NCBI GenBank assembly: GCA_019314425.1
Contig: JAFCZI010000094.1
Coordinates: 1-8,135 of the forward strand
Direction: 5' to 3'
Length of the DNA: 8,135 nucleotides
DNA from: Deltaproteobacteria bacterium
Lineage (GTDB): Bacteria > Desulfobacterota > DSM-4660 > Desulfatiglandales > Desulfatiglandaceae
Part shown: piece by piece, positions 1-7,291 of the stretch
How positions within the stretch are numbered: the stretch's first letter is position 1
Layout of the letters: every line of letters begins with the position of its first letter
Notes under the pieces: model-generated
What the model was told of the DNA's origin: nothing
Seen by the model: only the letters and a program-made list of their open reading frames with translations
The model's database searches: none
Made by a program: the position numbers and the translations under genes

Positions 1-2115
1 ATCGTAACCCACCCAGACACCGGTGACCAGATCAGGGGTATATCCCATGAACCATGCGTCCCGAAGATCGTTGGTAGTGCCGGTTTTACCGGCCACAGGC
101 CGCTTCAATGCCCTGACACGCCAGCCCGTCCCCTCACTCACGACGGCCTTCAACAAATCCGTCATAACAAACGCCGTTTCCGCTGGAATAACCGGTGCCG
201 TTTCCGGTTGATTCTCTTCAATGACATGCCCGCCGCGATCCAGTATCCGTTTTATGAAAAACGGTTTTACCCGCATTCCACCATTGGCAAAAACAGCGTA
301 AGCGCGGGTCAACTCCATCAGTGAAACACCGGATGAACCCAGGGCCAGAGAAAGATTAGGCGTCAAATAAGATTCGATCCCCATCTTTTGGGCGTAATCA
401 ATGGCATAATTCACACCGATTTTGTTCAGGATTTTGACGGTAATCACATTCCGGCTTTTGGCCAGCCCCGTTCTGATTAATGTGGGGCCATAGAATTTTT
501 CCTTATAATTTTTGGGTTTCCAAACCTCCCCCCTGGCATTGGGAGAGGACACATAGGGAGAATCCATGATAATCGTTACCGGCGTCATCCCCCGGTCCAG
601 AGCTGCGGAATAGATCAAGGGCTTGAAAGCAGAGCCCGGTTGACGCCTGGACTGTATGGCCCGGTTAAACTGGCTTTCATCAAAACTGCACCCTCCCAGC
701 ATAGCTTTCACTTCACCGGTTTCTGCATCCATACAGACCAGTGCTCCCTGTACTTTCGGTGTTTGCTCCAAGGCAACCAGCCCGGTAAAAACCCGCTGTT
801 TTTCTCTGCCCTTTCCTTTTTTCTCACCGCCCTTTTTGGGCACAGCATCACCGTACTTTTCGAGGATTCGCACCAGCACCACATCGCCGGGTTTTAATAC
901 GGAAGAAGGCTTTTTCACACGCGCTTCATAGTATGCCACCTTTTCATTGGGTTTTCTTGCCCATTTCATCTCTTTAAGCGGAAGGCGAACCCTCTCTTTT
1001 CCCAATCGAATCGAGACTTCATTCCTTTTGTCATCCACTTGGGTCACCAACCCCTTCACCACCGAATCCACTTTCGGGTTTGAAATGAAAAATTCATTTG
1101 AAGCACGTGCTTCATAATCCTGGATCTCAACCTCCGAAAGATGTTCAAGGGGCCCCCGGTACCCTTCACGTTTGTCCAGGTCCGCCAAACCCCTGGTCAA
1201 GGCTTCCCGCCCGATCACCTGTATTTTAAAGTCCAGTGTTGTATAGACCTTGAGCCCCCCCCGGTAGAGGAGGTCCTTCCCATATTTTTTCAAGAGGTAA
1301 CGCCGAACATGCTCGGCAAAGTAGGGCGCCCTTTCAAAGGTGTTGATTTCTTTCCCGTGGATTTGGAGGGTGGCCTGCAGCGCCTGGTCACGAGATGCTT
1401 CGGTGATGAATTCCTCTTCATACATCCTTGTAAGAACGTATTTCTGCCGGGCCTTGGCACGATCGAAGTGGGCAACCGGTGAGTACCTGGCCGGCGCCTG
1501 GGGCAACCCGGCCAGAAGAGCCGCTTCGGCAAGCGTCAAATCTTTTGCGGGTTTATGGAAATAAGTCTGGCTGGCCGCCTCCACGCCGTAGGCGCCCTGC
1601 CCCAGATAAAGCTGGTTGAGATAGAGAAACAGGATATGTTCTTTGGAAAATGATTTTTCCAGTTGAACGGATAAGATCGCTTCCCGGACCTTGCGGCGAT
1701 AGGTCTTTTTGACGTTTTTGAGGATCAGTGATTTGGTCACCTGCTGGGTAATGGTACTTCCCCCCTGTTCCACCTTCCCGGCCAACAGGTTCTTCAAAAG
1801 CGCGCGAGAAATGCCCTGGATATCCACGCCCTGATGCTCAAAAAATCGTGAGTCTTCCGCCGCCACAAAAGCATTGATCAAATGTTGGGGGAGTTCCGAA
1901 ATGGGAACTATGGTCCGTTTTTCCTCCCAGAGTCTTCCGATCAGTTGGCCGTCATTACTGTAAATCCGGGTGATAACCGGCGGTCGGTAATCCTTTACAG
2001 ACCCCACATAGGGAAGGTTGCTGGACCACAGGTAACCGAAGTAGGCGCCGATACAAAGGCCGATGACCACCGCAATTGAGATAAGACACAACAGAATTTT
2101 GAAAAACAGTTTCAT
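1..2115 (-). CDS. mrcA: Penicillin-binding protein 1A-type bifunctional transglycosylase/transpeptidase, 3' end cut off by the window
   Basis: Class A PBP that polymerises lipid II into glycan strands and cross-links the stem peptides on the outer face of the inner membrane. The frame is open for 705 codons from the ATG at 2115 to the window edge. Residues 1-6 are cytoplasmic and about 7-28 form a membrane anchor. The GT51 transglycosylase follows, with AAEDSRFFEHQGVD at 85-98 (catalytic Glu87) and GGSTITQQ at 118-125. An OB-like insert lies around 350-440 and ends in a Lys/Gly-rich loop at 427-439. The transpeptidase has the active serine in GSAFKP (Ser495, SxxK), SRN at 554-556 and KTGT at 677-680. 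The OB-type insert favours PBP1A over PBP1B. The start is supported by GAGGA at 2130-2126, 10 nt upstream, and by the anchor beginning right after it; a TTG at 2154 is in frame and an upstream TAG at 2181-2179 closes the frame. It lies 83 bp downstream of lspA. Family length is usually about 750-850 residues, so the missing tail should be short. Confidence 0.96.
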   Translation of the reverse strand, partial: MKLFFKILLCLISIAVVIGLCIGAYFGYLWSSNLPYVGSVKDYRPPVITRIYSNDGQLIGRLWEEKRTIVPISELPQHLINAFVAAEDSRFFEHQGVDIQGISRALLKNLLAGKVEQGGSTITQQVTKSLILKNVKKTYRRKVREAILSVQLEKSFSKEHILFLYLNQLYLGQGAYGVEAASQTYFHKPAKDLTLAEAALLAGLPQAPARYSPVAHFDRAKARQKYVLTRMYEEEFITEASRDQALQATLQIHGKEINTFERAPYFAEHVRRYLLKKYGKDLLYRGGLKVYTTLDFKIQVIGREALTRGLADLDKREGYRGPLEHLSEVEIQDYEARASNEFFISNPKVDSVVKGLVTQVDDKRNEVSIRLGKERVRLPLKEMKWARKPNEKVAYYEARVKKPSSVLKPGDVVLVRILEKYGDAVPKKGGEKKGKGREKQRVFTGLVALEQTPKVQGALVCMDAETGEVKAMLGGCSFDESQFNRAIQSRRQPGSAFKPLIYSAALDRGMTPVTIIMDSPYVSSPNARGEVWKPKNYKEKFYGPTLIRTGLAKSRNVITVKILNKIGVNYAIDYAQKMGIESYLTPNLSLALGSSGVSLMELTRAYAVFANGGMRVKPFFIKRILDRGGHVIEENQPETAPVIPAETAFVMTDLLKAVVSEGTGWRVRALKRPVAGKTGTTNDLRDAWFMGYTPDLVTGVWVGYD

Positions 2116-2198
2116 CCGGGGGGATTCCTCATCGCGCTCTGGGGCAGGTTTCAAGGGTTGCCAAGATATGTGTCCGCCCTACCGCATGGGGCAACAAA

Positions 2199-2720
2199 TC
2201 ATCGGTTATCGGTTGGAGAAACGGTTTTGGGTGCAGGAGATTCGAAGAAAAGGTTCAGCCCCACCATAACGGCGCCCACGGTTATGGCGGCATCCGCCAC
2301 GTTGAAGGCGGGCCAGTGATAGGTTCCCACATAAACATCCAGGAAATCAACCACTTCATGAAGTCTCAACCGATCAATCAGGTTGCCCAGGGCCCCGCCA
2401 AGGATCAGCGAAAGGCCCAGGGTTATCCAGTTGCTTTCATCCTTCAGGGTATGGAACCAGACCAGCAGCAGCACAATGGCGAGAAGGGTTGCCGAAACCA
2501 GGAGCCAGAACCCGAAATTCATATCCGGCCGGTTCAGAAATCCAAACGCCATGCCCCGGTTTCGCACATGGACCAGATTAAAAAATCCCTCGATAACCGG
2601 CACGCTCTCATAAATCCTGAGACTTTTGAGTACGGCGATCTTCGAAATCTGATCCAGGCCGACAATGAGCAGCGCCGGCCAAATGATCAGCGGGTAATTA
2701 TGTCTATAACGTCTCGGCAT
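2199..2720 (-). CDS. lspA: Lipoprotein signal peptidase (signal peptidase II)
   Basis: Inner-membrane aspartyl protease that cuts the signal peptide from diacylglyceryl-prolipoproteins at the conserved cysteine. The 173-residue length is normal. Four membrane spans are visible, at roughly 9-28, 67-88, 98-117 and 138-158. Family motifs are present: DQ at 23-24, VRNRGMAFG at 52-60, GNLIDR at 112-117 and FNVADAAI at 139-146. By family analogy Asp116 and Asp143 are the catalytic pair. The ATG at 2720 lies inside the end of ileS (34-bp overlap), and no Shine-Dalgarno sequence stands before it, so translational coupling to ileS is likely. No alternative ATG occurs before residue 57. The ileS-lspA order is common in bacteria. 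It is very probably co-transcribed with ileS and with the PBP gene 83 bp downstream. Confidence 0.97.
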   Translation of the reverse strand: MPRRYRHNYPLIIWPALLIVGLDQISKIAVLKSLRIYESVPVIEGFFNLVHVRNRGMAFGFLNRPDMNFGFWLLVSATLLAIVLLLVWFHTLKDESNWITLGLSLILGGALGNLIDRLRLHEVVDFLDVYVGTYHWPAFNVADAAITVGAVMVGLNLFFESPAPKTVSPTDNR

Positions 2721-5485
2721 CGCTTACAAATGGTTGGATGTTCATCGTTGTCGCCTACTGACGCATCGTGTATCCAGCAGCGTTCACACTTGGGATCGGT
2801 GGAAGGGGCCACAAGTACTTTTAGCCCGGGAACCGTCTCGCTTTCAATGCCCCCTTCAACCTGCTCGATGTCAAGCAGCGTCACGGATGAGACAATGAAA
2901 ATGGACTGCAACTGGTCGTCATAGCGTTTCAACTTTTCATAAAGCGCAGGCGATGCGCCCAAGGTTACCGCCGCATCCAGGGGATGCCCGATGATTTTTT
3001 CTTTCCGCCCCAGTTCCAGGGTTTTGGTCACCTCTTTTCGTACAGCGAGAATTTCGTCCCAGCGCTCCGCCAGCTCGGGATTTAGAAACTCCTTTTTGAG
3101 CGGTAGAAAGAGATCTGCATGAACACTCGGCGAACGATCCGCGTCACCCATGTATTGCCAGATTTCATCGGCGGTAAAGGCAAGGATCGGCGCCATGAGC
3201 CGCACCAGGGTTTCCAAAATCTCATTCATGGCAAACTGGGCGGACCGTCTTTGGGGAGAGGCTTGAGGGGAGGTGTATAACCGGTCCTTGATGATATCCA
3301 GATAGAATGAAGAGAGGTCCAGAACGCAGAAGTTATGGAGATGGTGATAGACCAGATGGAAATCAAACGTCTCATAGGCACTCAGAACACGTTCGGTCAA
3401 CCCCTGAATCTGATGAAGCGCCCACCAGTCCAGTTCTTCCATTTGGTCATAAGGCAGAGCATCGGTTTCAGGATTGTAGTCCTGCAGATTCCCCAGGAGA
3501 TACCGGCAGGTATTTCGAATGCGGCGATAGACGTCAGTCAATCGCTGAAGGATTTCTTTGGAGATCAGAATATTGTCGCGATAATCTTCTCCCGCCACCC
3601 AGAGCCTTATCATTTCCGCCCCATGGCTTTTGATCAGGGACTCAGGCGGAATCACATTTCCGGAGGACTTATGCATGGCTTTTCCTTTGCCATCCACCAC
3701 AAACCCGTGGGTCAGAACACTCTTGTATGGGGCCTGGTTTCGAGTGCCCACCGAACAGAGCAGGGAACTGTGAAACCACCCCCGGTGCTGGTCGCTCCCT
3801 TCCAGGTAAAGATCCGCAGGGCTGTCCAGGTAGGGACGGTTTTCCATGACCGCAGCGTGACTCACACCGGAATCAAACCACACATCCAGAATGTCCGTTT
3901 CCTTTTCAAAATCGTTCGATCCGCATGACGGACAGGTGGTGTTTTCCGGCATCAATTCTTTTTCGGAGGCCGTAAACCAGACATCCGCCCCTGATTCTTC
4001 CACCAGTGCCGCCACATGGTCGATAATCTCCTGGGAAATGACCACCTCACCACATTTTCGGCAGAAAAACACCGTGATGGGGACCCCCCACGACCGCTGG
4101 CGGGAAATACACCAGTCAGGCCGATTGGCGATCATACTATGAATCCGGTCGCGGCCCCATGAGGGAAACCAACTCACCTCGTCAATGGCATTCAAGGCCG
4201 CATCCCTGATACCGGTCTTGTCCATGGAAATAAACCACTGTTCCGTAGAACGGAAAATCACCGGTTTTTTGCAGCGCCAGCAATGGGGGTATTCATGGGT
4301 AATTTTCTGTTCCTTCACCAGGGCCCCAAGCTCCGTCAGTTTGTCAATGACGGACCGGTTGGCTTCAAACACCTCCATGCCCGAAAAATGTTCCACATCC
4401 AGGGTAAACCGGCCGGCGTCATCCACCGGCGAGTACACTTCCAGACCGTATTTGAGACCGGTTTCGTAATCCTCGCGACCGTGCCCGGGCGCCGTATGCA
4501 CACAACCCGTGCCACTCTCCAGGGTTACATAAGGGGCTAAAACAATCAGCGAAGACCGGTCAACAATGGGGTGTCTGGCTTCCAGGTTTTCCAGATCAGC
4601 GGCCCGAAACGTTTTCAGAATTTTATGGGAATCGATACCGAAGATTTTCATGCACTCATCCAGAAGACCTTCGGCCAGGATCATGACCTCATTGTCAGCG
4701 GTTTCGACCGCCACATAGGGCAGATCGGGATGCAGCGCGATGGCCAGATTGGCGGGAAGGGTCCAGGGAGTGGTGGTCCAGATCACAACAAAGACCTGTT
4801 TCCCTTTAAAGACCGGGTCCAATGCCGCCAGATCGGAAATCATGGGAAATTTGACAAAAATCGATGGGGACGTGTGCTCATCGTATTCCACTTCGGCTTC
4901 CGCAAGGGCCGTTTTGCACGACGAACACCAATAGATCGGTTTTTTACTCCTGACCAGGCTGCCGTTCAGGGCAAACTTCCCGAACTCCCTGACGATGGTG
5001 GCCTCGTATGGAAAGTTCATGGTGAGGTAGGGTCGATCCCATTCTCCCAGAACACCCAGGCGCTTGAACTCGTTGCGCTGAATATCGATATATTTTTCCG
5101 CGTACCGGCGACAGTGTCCTCTCACTTCCGCCTGGGTCATTTCCCGCTTTTTTTTGCCCAGCTCACTATCCACCTTATGTTCAATGGGCAGGCCGTGGCA
5201 ATCCCATCCGGGAACATACGGCACATCAAAACCGGCCATCTGTTTTGACTTGATGATAATATCCTTTAATATCTTGTTAAAGGCGGTCCCCATGTGAATG
5301 TTGCCGTTGGCATAGGGCGGGCCGTCATGAAGCATGTATCGGGGTCTTCCCTTTGAAACCCTCCGGATCGTTCCGTAGAGGTCCTCCGTCTCCCACCGTT
5401 CAAGGGTCTCCGGCTCCTTTTTGACCAGGTTCCCCTTCATGGGAAACGCGGTTTTGGGCAGGTTGAGTGTTTGCTTATAATCCAT
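2687..5485 (-). CDS. ileS: Isoleucyl-tRNA synthetase
   Basis: Class I aminoacyl-tRNA synthetase that attaches isoleucine to tRNA-Ile in the cytoplasm and hydrolyses misacylated valine. It has 932 residues, the usual bacterial length. The HIGH-type motif is HMGT at 64-67 within PPYANGNIHMGT. The CP1 editing domain shows WTTTPWTLPAN at 236-246 and a GCVHTAPGHGREDY block at 327-340. Further catalytic-core blocks are DVWFDSG at 534-540 and GSDQHRGWFHSSLL at 563-576. The KMSKS loop is an AMHKS variant at 603-607, which keeps the second lysine (Lys606). The C-terminal zinc finger is complete: CERC at 900-903 and CKRC at 920-923. The start is fixed by GGAGGT at 5501-5496, 10 nt before the ATG. The stop at 2687 lies inside lspA. 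Upstream is a 130-bp hairpin repeat; no clean sigma70 promoter is visible in the short gap. Confidence 0.98.
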   Translation of the reverse strand: MDYKQTLNLPKTAFPMKGNLVKKEPETLERWETEDLYGTIRRVSKGRPRYMLHDGPPYANGNIHMGTAFNKILKDIIIKSKQMAGFDVPYVPGWDCHGLPIEHKVDSELGKKKREMTQAEVRGHCRRYAEKYIDIQRNEFKRLGVLGEWDRPYLTMNFPYEATIVREFGKFALNGSLVRSKKPIYWCSSCKTALAEAEVEYDEHTSPSIFVKFPMISDLAALDPVFKGKQVFVVIWTTTPWTLPANLAIALHPDLPYVAVETADNEVMILAEGLLDECMKIFGIDSHKILKTFRAADLENLEARHPIVDRSSLIVLAPYVTLESGTGCVHTAPGHGREDYETGLKYGLEVYSPVDDAGRFTLDVEHFSGMEVFEANRSVIDKLTELGALVKEQKITHEYPHCWRCKKPVIFRSTEQWFISMDKTGIRDAALNAIDEVSWFPSWGRDRIHSMIANRPDWCISRQRSWGVPITVFFCRKCGEVVISQEIIDHVAALVEESGADVWFTASEKELMPENTTCPSCGSNDFEKETDILDVWFDSGVSHAAVMENRPYLDSPADLYLEGSDQHRGWFHSSLLCSVGTRNQAPYKSVLTHGFVVDGKGKAMHKSSGNVIPPESLIKSHGAEMIRLWVAGEDYRDNILISKEILQRLTDVYRRIRNTCRYLLGNLQDYNPETDALPYDQMEELDWWALHQIQGLTERVLSAYETFDFHLVYHHLHNFCVLDLSSFYLDIIKDRLYTSPQASPQRRSAQFAMNEILETLVRLMAPILAFTADEIWQYMGDADRSPSVHADLFLPLKKEFLNPELAERWDEILAVRKEVTKTLELGRKEKIIGHPLDAAVTLGASPALYEKLKRYDDQLQSIFIVSSVTLLDIEQVEGGIESETVPGLKVLVAPSTDPKCERCWIHDASVGDNDEHPTICKRCRDVIDIITR

Positions 5486-5495
5486 ATTAATTCAG

Positions 5496-5501
5496 ACCTC
5501 C
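5496..5501 (-). promoter_or_regulatory. Strong Shine-Dalgarno of ileS
   Basis: GGAGGT on the minus strand, 10 nt before the ileS ATG. It is the best match to the anti-SD consensus in the window and fixes the ileS start. lspA, by contrast, has none. Confidence 0.8.
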
Positions 5502-5527
5502 AGGTTCAAAAATATACAGTTCAATTC

Positions 5528-5657
5528 TGATGGCGTTGTAAAAAGTCCCCTATACAAGGCGTAGTGGTTTTTCAGGATCGTAGGCATACATTGTAGTATG
5601 TTGAGATTCTGAAAAATCACTGCAACGCAGTAGATGGGACTTTTTACGACGCCATCA
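5528..5657. repeat. 130-bp imperfect inverted repeat (MITE-like or long hairpin) between ileS and the cysteine-protein gene
   Basis: The outer arms 5528-5549 and 5636-5657 match at 21 of 22 positions. Inner arms 5563-5579 and 5605-5621 match at 15 of 17. A central CATAC/GTATG pair (5585-5589, 5596-5600) encloses a 6-nt loop. The element could fold into one long stem broken by an internal bulge. Its right end includes the TGA stop of the upstream 110-codon gene (5655-5657), and its left end lies 42 bp before the ileS ATG. I see no target-site duplication. From memory, GTAAAAAGTC-type fold-back repeats recur in Desulfobacterales intergenic regions; I cannot confirm this here. It probably acts as a terminator or attenuator between the two transcription units. 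Confidence 0.85.
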
Positions 5658-5987
5658 AGTGTTTACGCCCAGTTGTTCCAGCATTCGGTCTGCAAAATCA
5701 ATAATGTGATCCCTTTGCCGGTCCGTGCAATAGGCGGTACAATCGCATTTCATGGTTTGCAGGGAGCGCACAAGAAACTCCAGTTTAATCCAGTCCGACC
5801 CCAGCTCCACCGCGAAGGCGTGGGGTTGACAAGCGGTGTGCCGGAACTGAAGGGGGCTCAAAAGATCCTCGGGGAACTGGACCCAGAAGACCTGTTCCAT
5901 GGTGGAACGAGCCGCGTTATCTTTAAGAAATTGGGTGATTTTCTCTAAATCTTCCGAGGTTATTTCGTCCAGGAAATAGGCTTTCAT
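5655..5987 (-). CDS. Uncharacterised cysteine-containing protein (110 aa)
   Basis: I do not recognise the family with certainty. The product is soluble, with no signal peptide or membrane segment. An acidic helical start (residues 6-25) is followed by a mixed region and a cysteine group, Cys53 and C-x-C-x3-C at 81-87 (MKCDCTAYC), then a C-terminal helix ending in DRMLEQLGVNT. His50 and His94 lie near the cysteines, so metal or Fe-S binding is possible but only inferred. The start is supported by GGAGAT at 6001-5996, 8 nt upstream, and by the ATGA overlap (5984-5987) with the membrane-protein gene before it, which implies co-translation from one mRNA. The stop codon lies inside the 130-bp hairpin. 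It is oriented like ileS but probably belongs to a separate transcript. Confidence 0.8.
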   Translation of the reverse strand: MKAYFLDEITSEDLEKITQFLKDNAARSTMEQVFWVQFPEDLLSPLQFRHTACQPHAFAVELGSDWIKLEFLVRSLQTMKCDCTAYCTDRQRDHIIDFADRMLEQLGVNT

Positions 5988-6331
5988 CGGGGAATATCTC
6001 CGGCTTCACGCTGATCCATTTTTCTTCCCCCCACATACGCGTCCACCACCGCGTAAATCCAGAGGATGGCAAAAGCGACCCCCAGGCACCAGAGCATTGT
6101 GGGATCCTCAGCGCCGAGCCTTGTCATCAGCGTCCGGGAATCCAAAAGATCCGTGTGCCCTGACCTGAAAACAGACTGGACAATCTGAAGTAGTCGGATA
6201 ATACCCACCACAAACAGGGCGAATACGGCACAAAGAACGATAATCCCTTTTTTCAGGTCCTGGTTGATGATCTGCCCGAGCCCGGGAATCACCAGGCCGG
6301 AGCAAAGGGGGCTCACAATGGATTTTTGCAT
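5984..6331 (-). CDS. Small two-helix inner-membrane protein with a PGLGQ motif (115 aa)
   Basis: Predicted inner-membrane protein. Two hydrophobic segments are visible, at about 28-48 and 79-98, joined by a 30-residue polar loop, with a charged C-terminus (GGRKMDQREAGDIPR). The N-terminal stretch SGLVIPGLGQIINQDLKKG (11-29) resembles the loop-helix signature of TM2-like/DUF5683-like small membrane proteins, in which P-G-x-G-Q and K-G flank a re-entrant turn. That family link is by pattern only. It is the first gene of a two-gene unit (4-bp ATGA overlap with the cysteine protein) and stands behind a near-consensus promoter at 6375-6403. The ATG at 6331 has only a weak SD-like GGTG. A TTG at 6347 belongs to a different frame. 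Function unknown. Confidence 0.8.
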   Translation of the reverse strand: MQKSIVSPLCSGLVIPGLGQIINQDLKKGIIVLCAVFALFVVGIIRLLQIVQSVFRSGHTDLLDSRTLMTRLGAEDPTMLWCLGVAFAILWIYAVVDAYVGGRKMDQREAGDIPR

Positions 6332-6374
6332 GACGACACCATATCAAAATGGGTTGTAAAATATTTTTTGTACG

Positions 6375-6403
6375 CTTATATCTTAATGGTAATACCTTGT
6401 CAA
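6375..6403 (-). promoter_or_regulatory. Near-consensus sigma70 promoter for the two-gene membrane/cysteine unit
   Basis: On the minus strand a perfect -35 box TTGACA (6403-6398) is followed by a 17-bp spacer and TATAAG (6380-6375), five of six matches to TATAAT. Transcription would begin near 6368, giving a leader of about 37 nt before the ATG at 6331. The -35 box directly abuts a short dyad that may be an operator for the divergent toxin-antitoxin genes. Confidence 0.72.
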
Positions 6404-6441
6404 TGCGACCGTCGGCATCCCATCAATTCTATTGACATAGA
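6403..6441. promoter_or_regulatory. Candidate operator dyads in the divergent control region
   Basis: Two short dyads lie between the divergent transcription units. One is ATGC (6403-6406) with GCAT (6415-6418), containing CGAC/GTCG. The other is TCTAT (6428-6432) with ATAGA (6437-6441). TTGACA also occurs twice on the plus strand, at 6432 and 6451. ParD-type antitoxins usually repress their own promoter through such sites. No convincing -10 box for a plus-strand promoter was found, so this is only a candidate. Confidence 0.3.
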
Positions 6442-6515
6442 TGCGGGAATTTGACACACTCCGGCAGGTTAGCAATGGGAAGAGAATCGATCATCTTTTT
6501 TTACACTATTTGACC

Positions 6516-6779
6516 ATGGAAATCTCCTTAACGCCCAGAATGGATCAGTGGATCACCGAGAAGGTGGATTCAGGCACATATATTTCCTCCAGTGAAGTTA
6601 TCCTTGAAGGTCTGAGGCTATTGATGCGGCAGGAAGAACAGCGACAGGCGATGGTTGAAGATCTTCGCCGGGAAATCCTGATCGGCATCCGGCAATTGGA
6701 TTCAGGCAGAAGCGTTGTTTTTGATCAGAGCGTCGTTGAAAAGATCAAAGGAGAAAGTAGAAACAGGCTTGCTCCATGA
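6516..6779 (+). CDS. parD: Antitoxin of the ParD (ribbon-helix-helix) family
   Basis: DNA-binding antitoxin that neutralises the ParE-like toxin encoded next and probably represses its own promoter. It has 87 residues from the ATG at 6516. The N-terminal ribbon-helix-helix segment MEISLTPRMDQWITEKVDSG (1-20) continues with YISSSEVILEGLRLL (22-36). The C-terminal toxin-binding arm REILIGIRQLDSGRSVVFD (52-70) follows the usual ParD pattern. The frame is also open from an ATG at 6441, but the 25 extra residues do not resemble any ParD and would enter the likely control region, so 6516 is preferred; neither start has a good Shine-Dalgarno. It overlaps the toxin gene by 4 bp (ATGA). Assignment is by motif recognition. 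Confidence 0.9.
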   Translation: MEISLTPRMDQWITEKVDSGTYISSSEVILEGLRLLMRQEEQRQAMVEDLRREILIGIRQLDSGRSVVFDQSVVEKIKGESRNRLAP

Positions 6780-7069
6780 TAAGGCGGAAGTTGGTTATCG
6801 CTGAACAGGCGGTCGAAGACTTGATGGACATATGGCTCTATGTTGCATCGGACTCCGTTCGCAATGCTGACCTTTTTATCGATTTACTTCATGAAAAATG
6901 CTTGGCCCTTTGCGATGCTCCCAAGATTGGCAGAAAACGCCCTGAACTTCTACCGGAAATCCGTTGCCTTCCCGTGAAGCGCTACCTTATCTTTTACCGA
7001 ATAACCGAAAAAGCCATAGAGGTTGCCAGAATTGTCAGCGGTTACAGAGATATCGCCTCGCTGTTCTGA
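6776..7069 (+). CDS. parE: Toxin of the ParE/RelE superfamily
   Basis: Small toxin of the ParE/RelE fold. ParE members inhibit DNA gyrase and RelE members cut mRNA at the ribosome; sequence alone favours ParE because the partner is ParD-like. It has 97 residues, the normal length. Family features are the N-terminal helix pair AVEDLMDIWLYVA (12-24), the P-x-x-G-R-x-R-x-E-L stretch PKIGRKRPEL (49-58), the core strand LPVKRYLIFYR (65-75) and the terminal GYRDIASLF (89-97). It starts inside the antitoxin stop (ATGA at 6776-6779), with no clear SD at normal spacing, so translation depends on antitoxin translation. The gene looks intact. Its end overlaps the read-through frame of the opposite-strand gene, which is probably non-coding there. 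Confidence 0.92.
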   Translation: MIRRKLVIAEQAVEDLMDIWLYVASDSVRNADLFIDLLHEKCLALCDAPKIGRKRPELLPEIRCLPVKRYLIFYRITEKAIEVARIVSGYRDIASLF

Positions 7070-7291
7070 TAAGCAACCTGCCCATTTATAGGCCCCATTA
7101 CATCATACAATAAGGGATAATGGGCACTCGTTGCGATTCTCCTGAAATTCAGAATATCTCGGCATCTCAGCGGTAACCCTGAGGAGTTGGACCTCAAGAG
7201 GTTCAAGAAACGGCACCGCACCTCAAAACCCAGTGAATCATAGTCATATCCCTTTCGGCACTCGCTTCTCAAAACCCCAATACGCACCCCC
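7042..7291 (-). pseudogene. Open stretch resembling the C-terminus of an FGE/SUMF1 domain; probable remnant
   Basis: Beyond the REP pair the minus-strand frame stays open to a stop at 7042, overlapping the last 28 bases of the toxin gene. Its translation includes VLRSECRKGYDYDSLGFEVRC, which resembles the R-S-x-x-R ... L-G-F-x-V C-terminal signature of formylglycine-generating-enzyme/SUMF1 domains, including targets of diversity-generating retroelements. The rest (FLNLLRSNSSG onward) shows no domain. There is no start codon with an SD and no N-terminal domain. I read it as a gene remnant, or chance similarity, rather than as part of the upstream protein. Confidence 0.35.

Noticed and set aside
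640..1564. Plus-strand frames at 640-931 and 1141-1564 and a minus-strand frame at 1290-1532
   Set aside because: They are out-of-frame or antisense readings of the PBP1A gene, whose own frame is unbroken and carries all catalytic motifs.
2316..5248. Long open frames on the plus strand opposite ileS and lspA (up to 225 codons, e.g. 4571-5248 and 2316-2924)
   Set aside because: They lie antisense to two firmly identified conserved genes, show no domain or SD, and arise from the codon bias of the real genes.
6441..6515. Longer ParD start at 6441
   Set aside because: The extra 25 residues do not fit the ribbon-helix-helix fold, there is no SD, and the stretch overlaps the probable operator region; ATG 6516 gives a normal-length ParD.
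7175..7203. Possible integron attC site (GTTGGAC beside a hairpin)
   Set aside because: A matching RYYYAAC partner at proper spacing is missing, and the stem is short and irregular.
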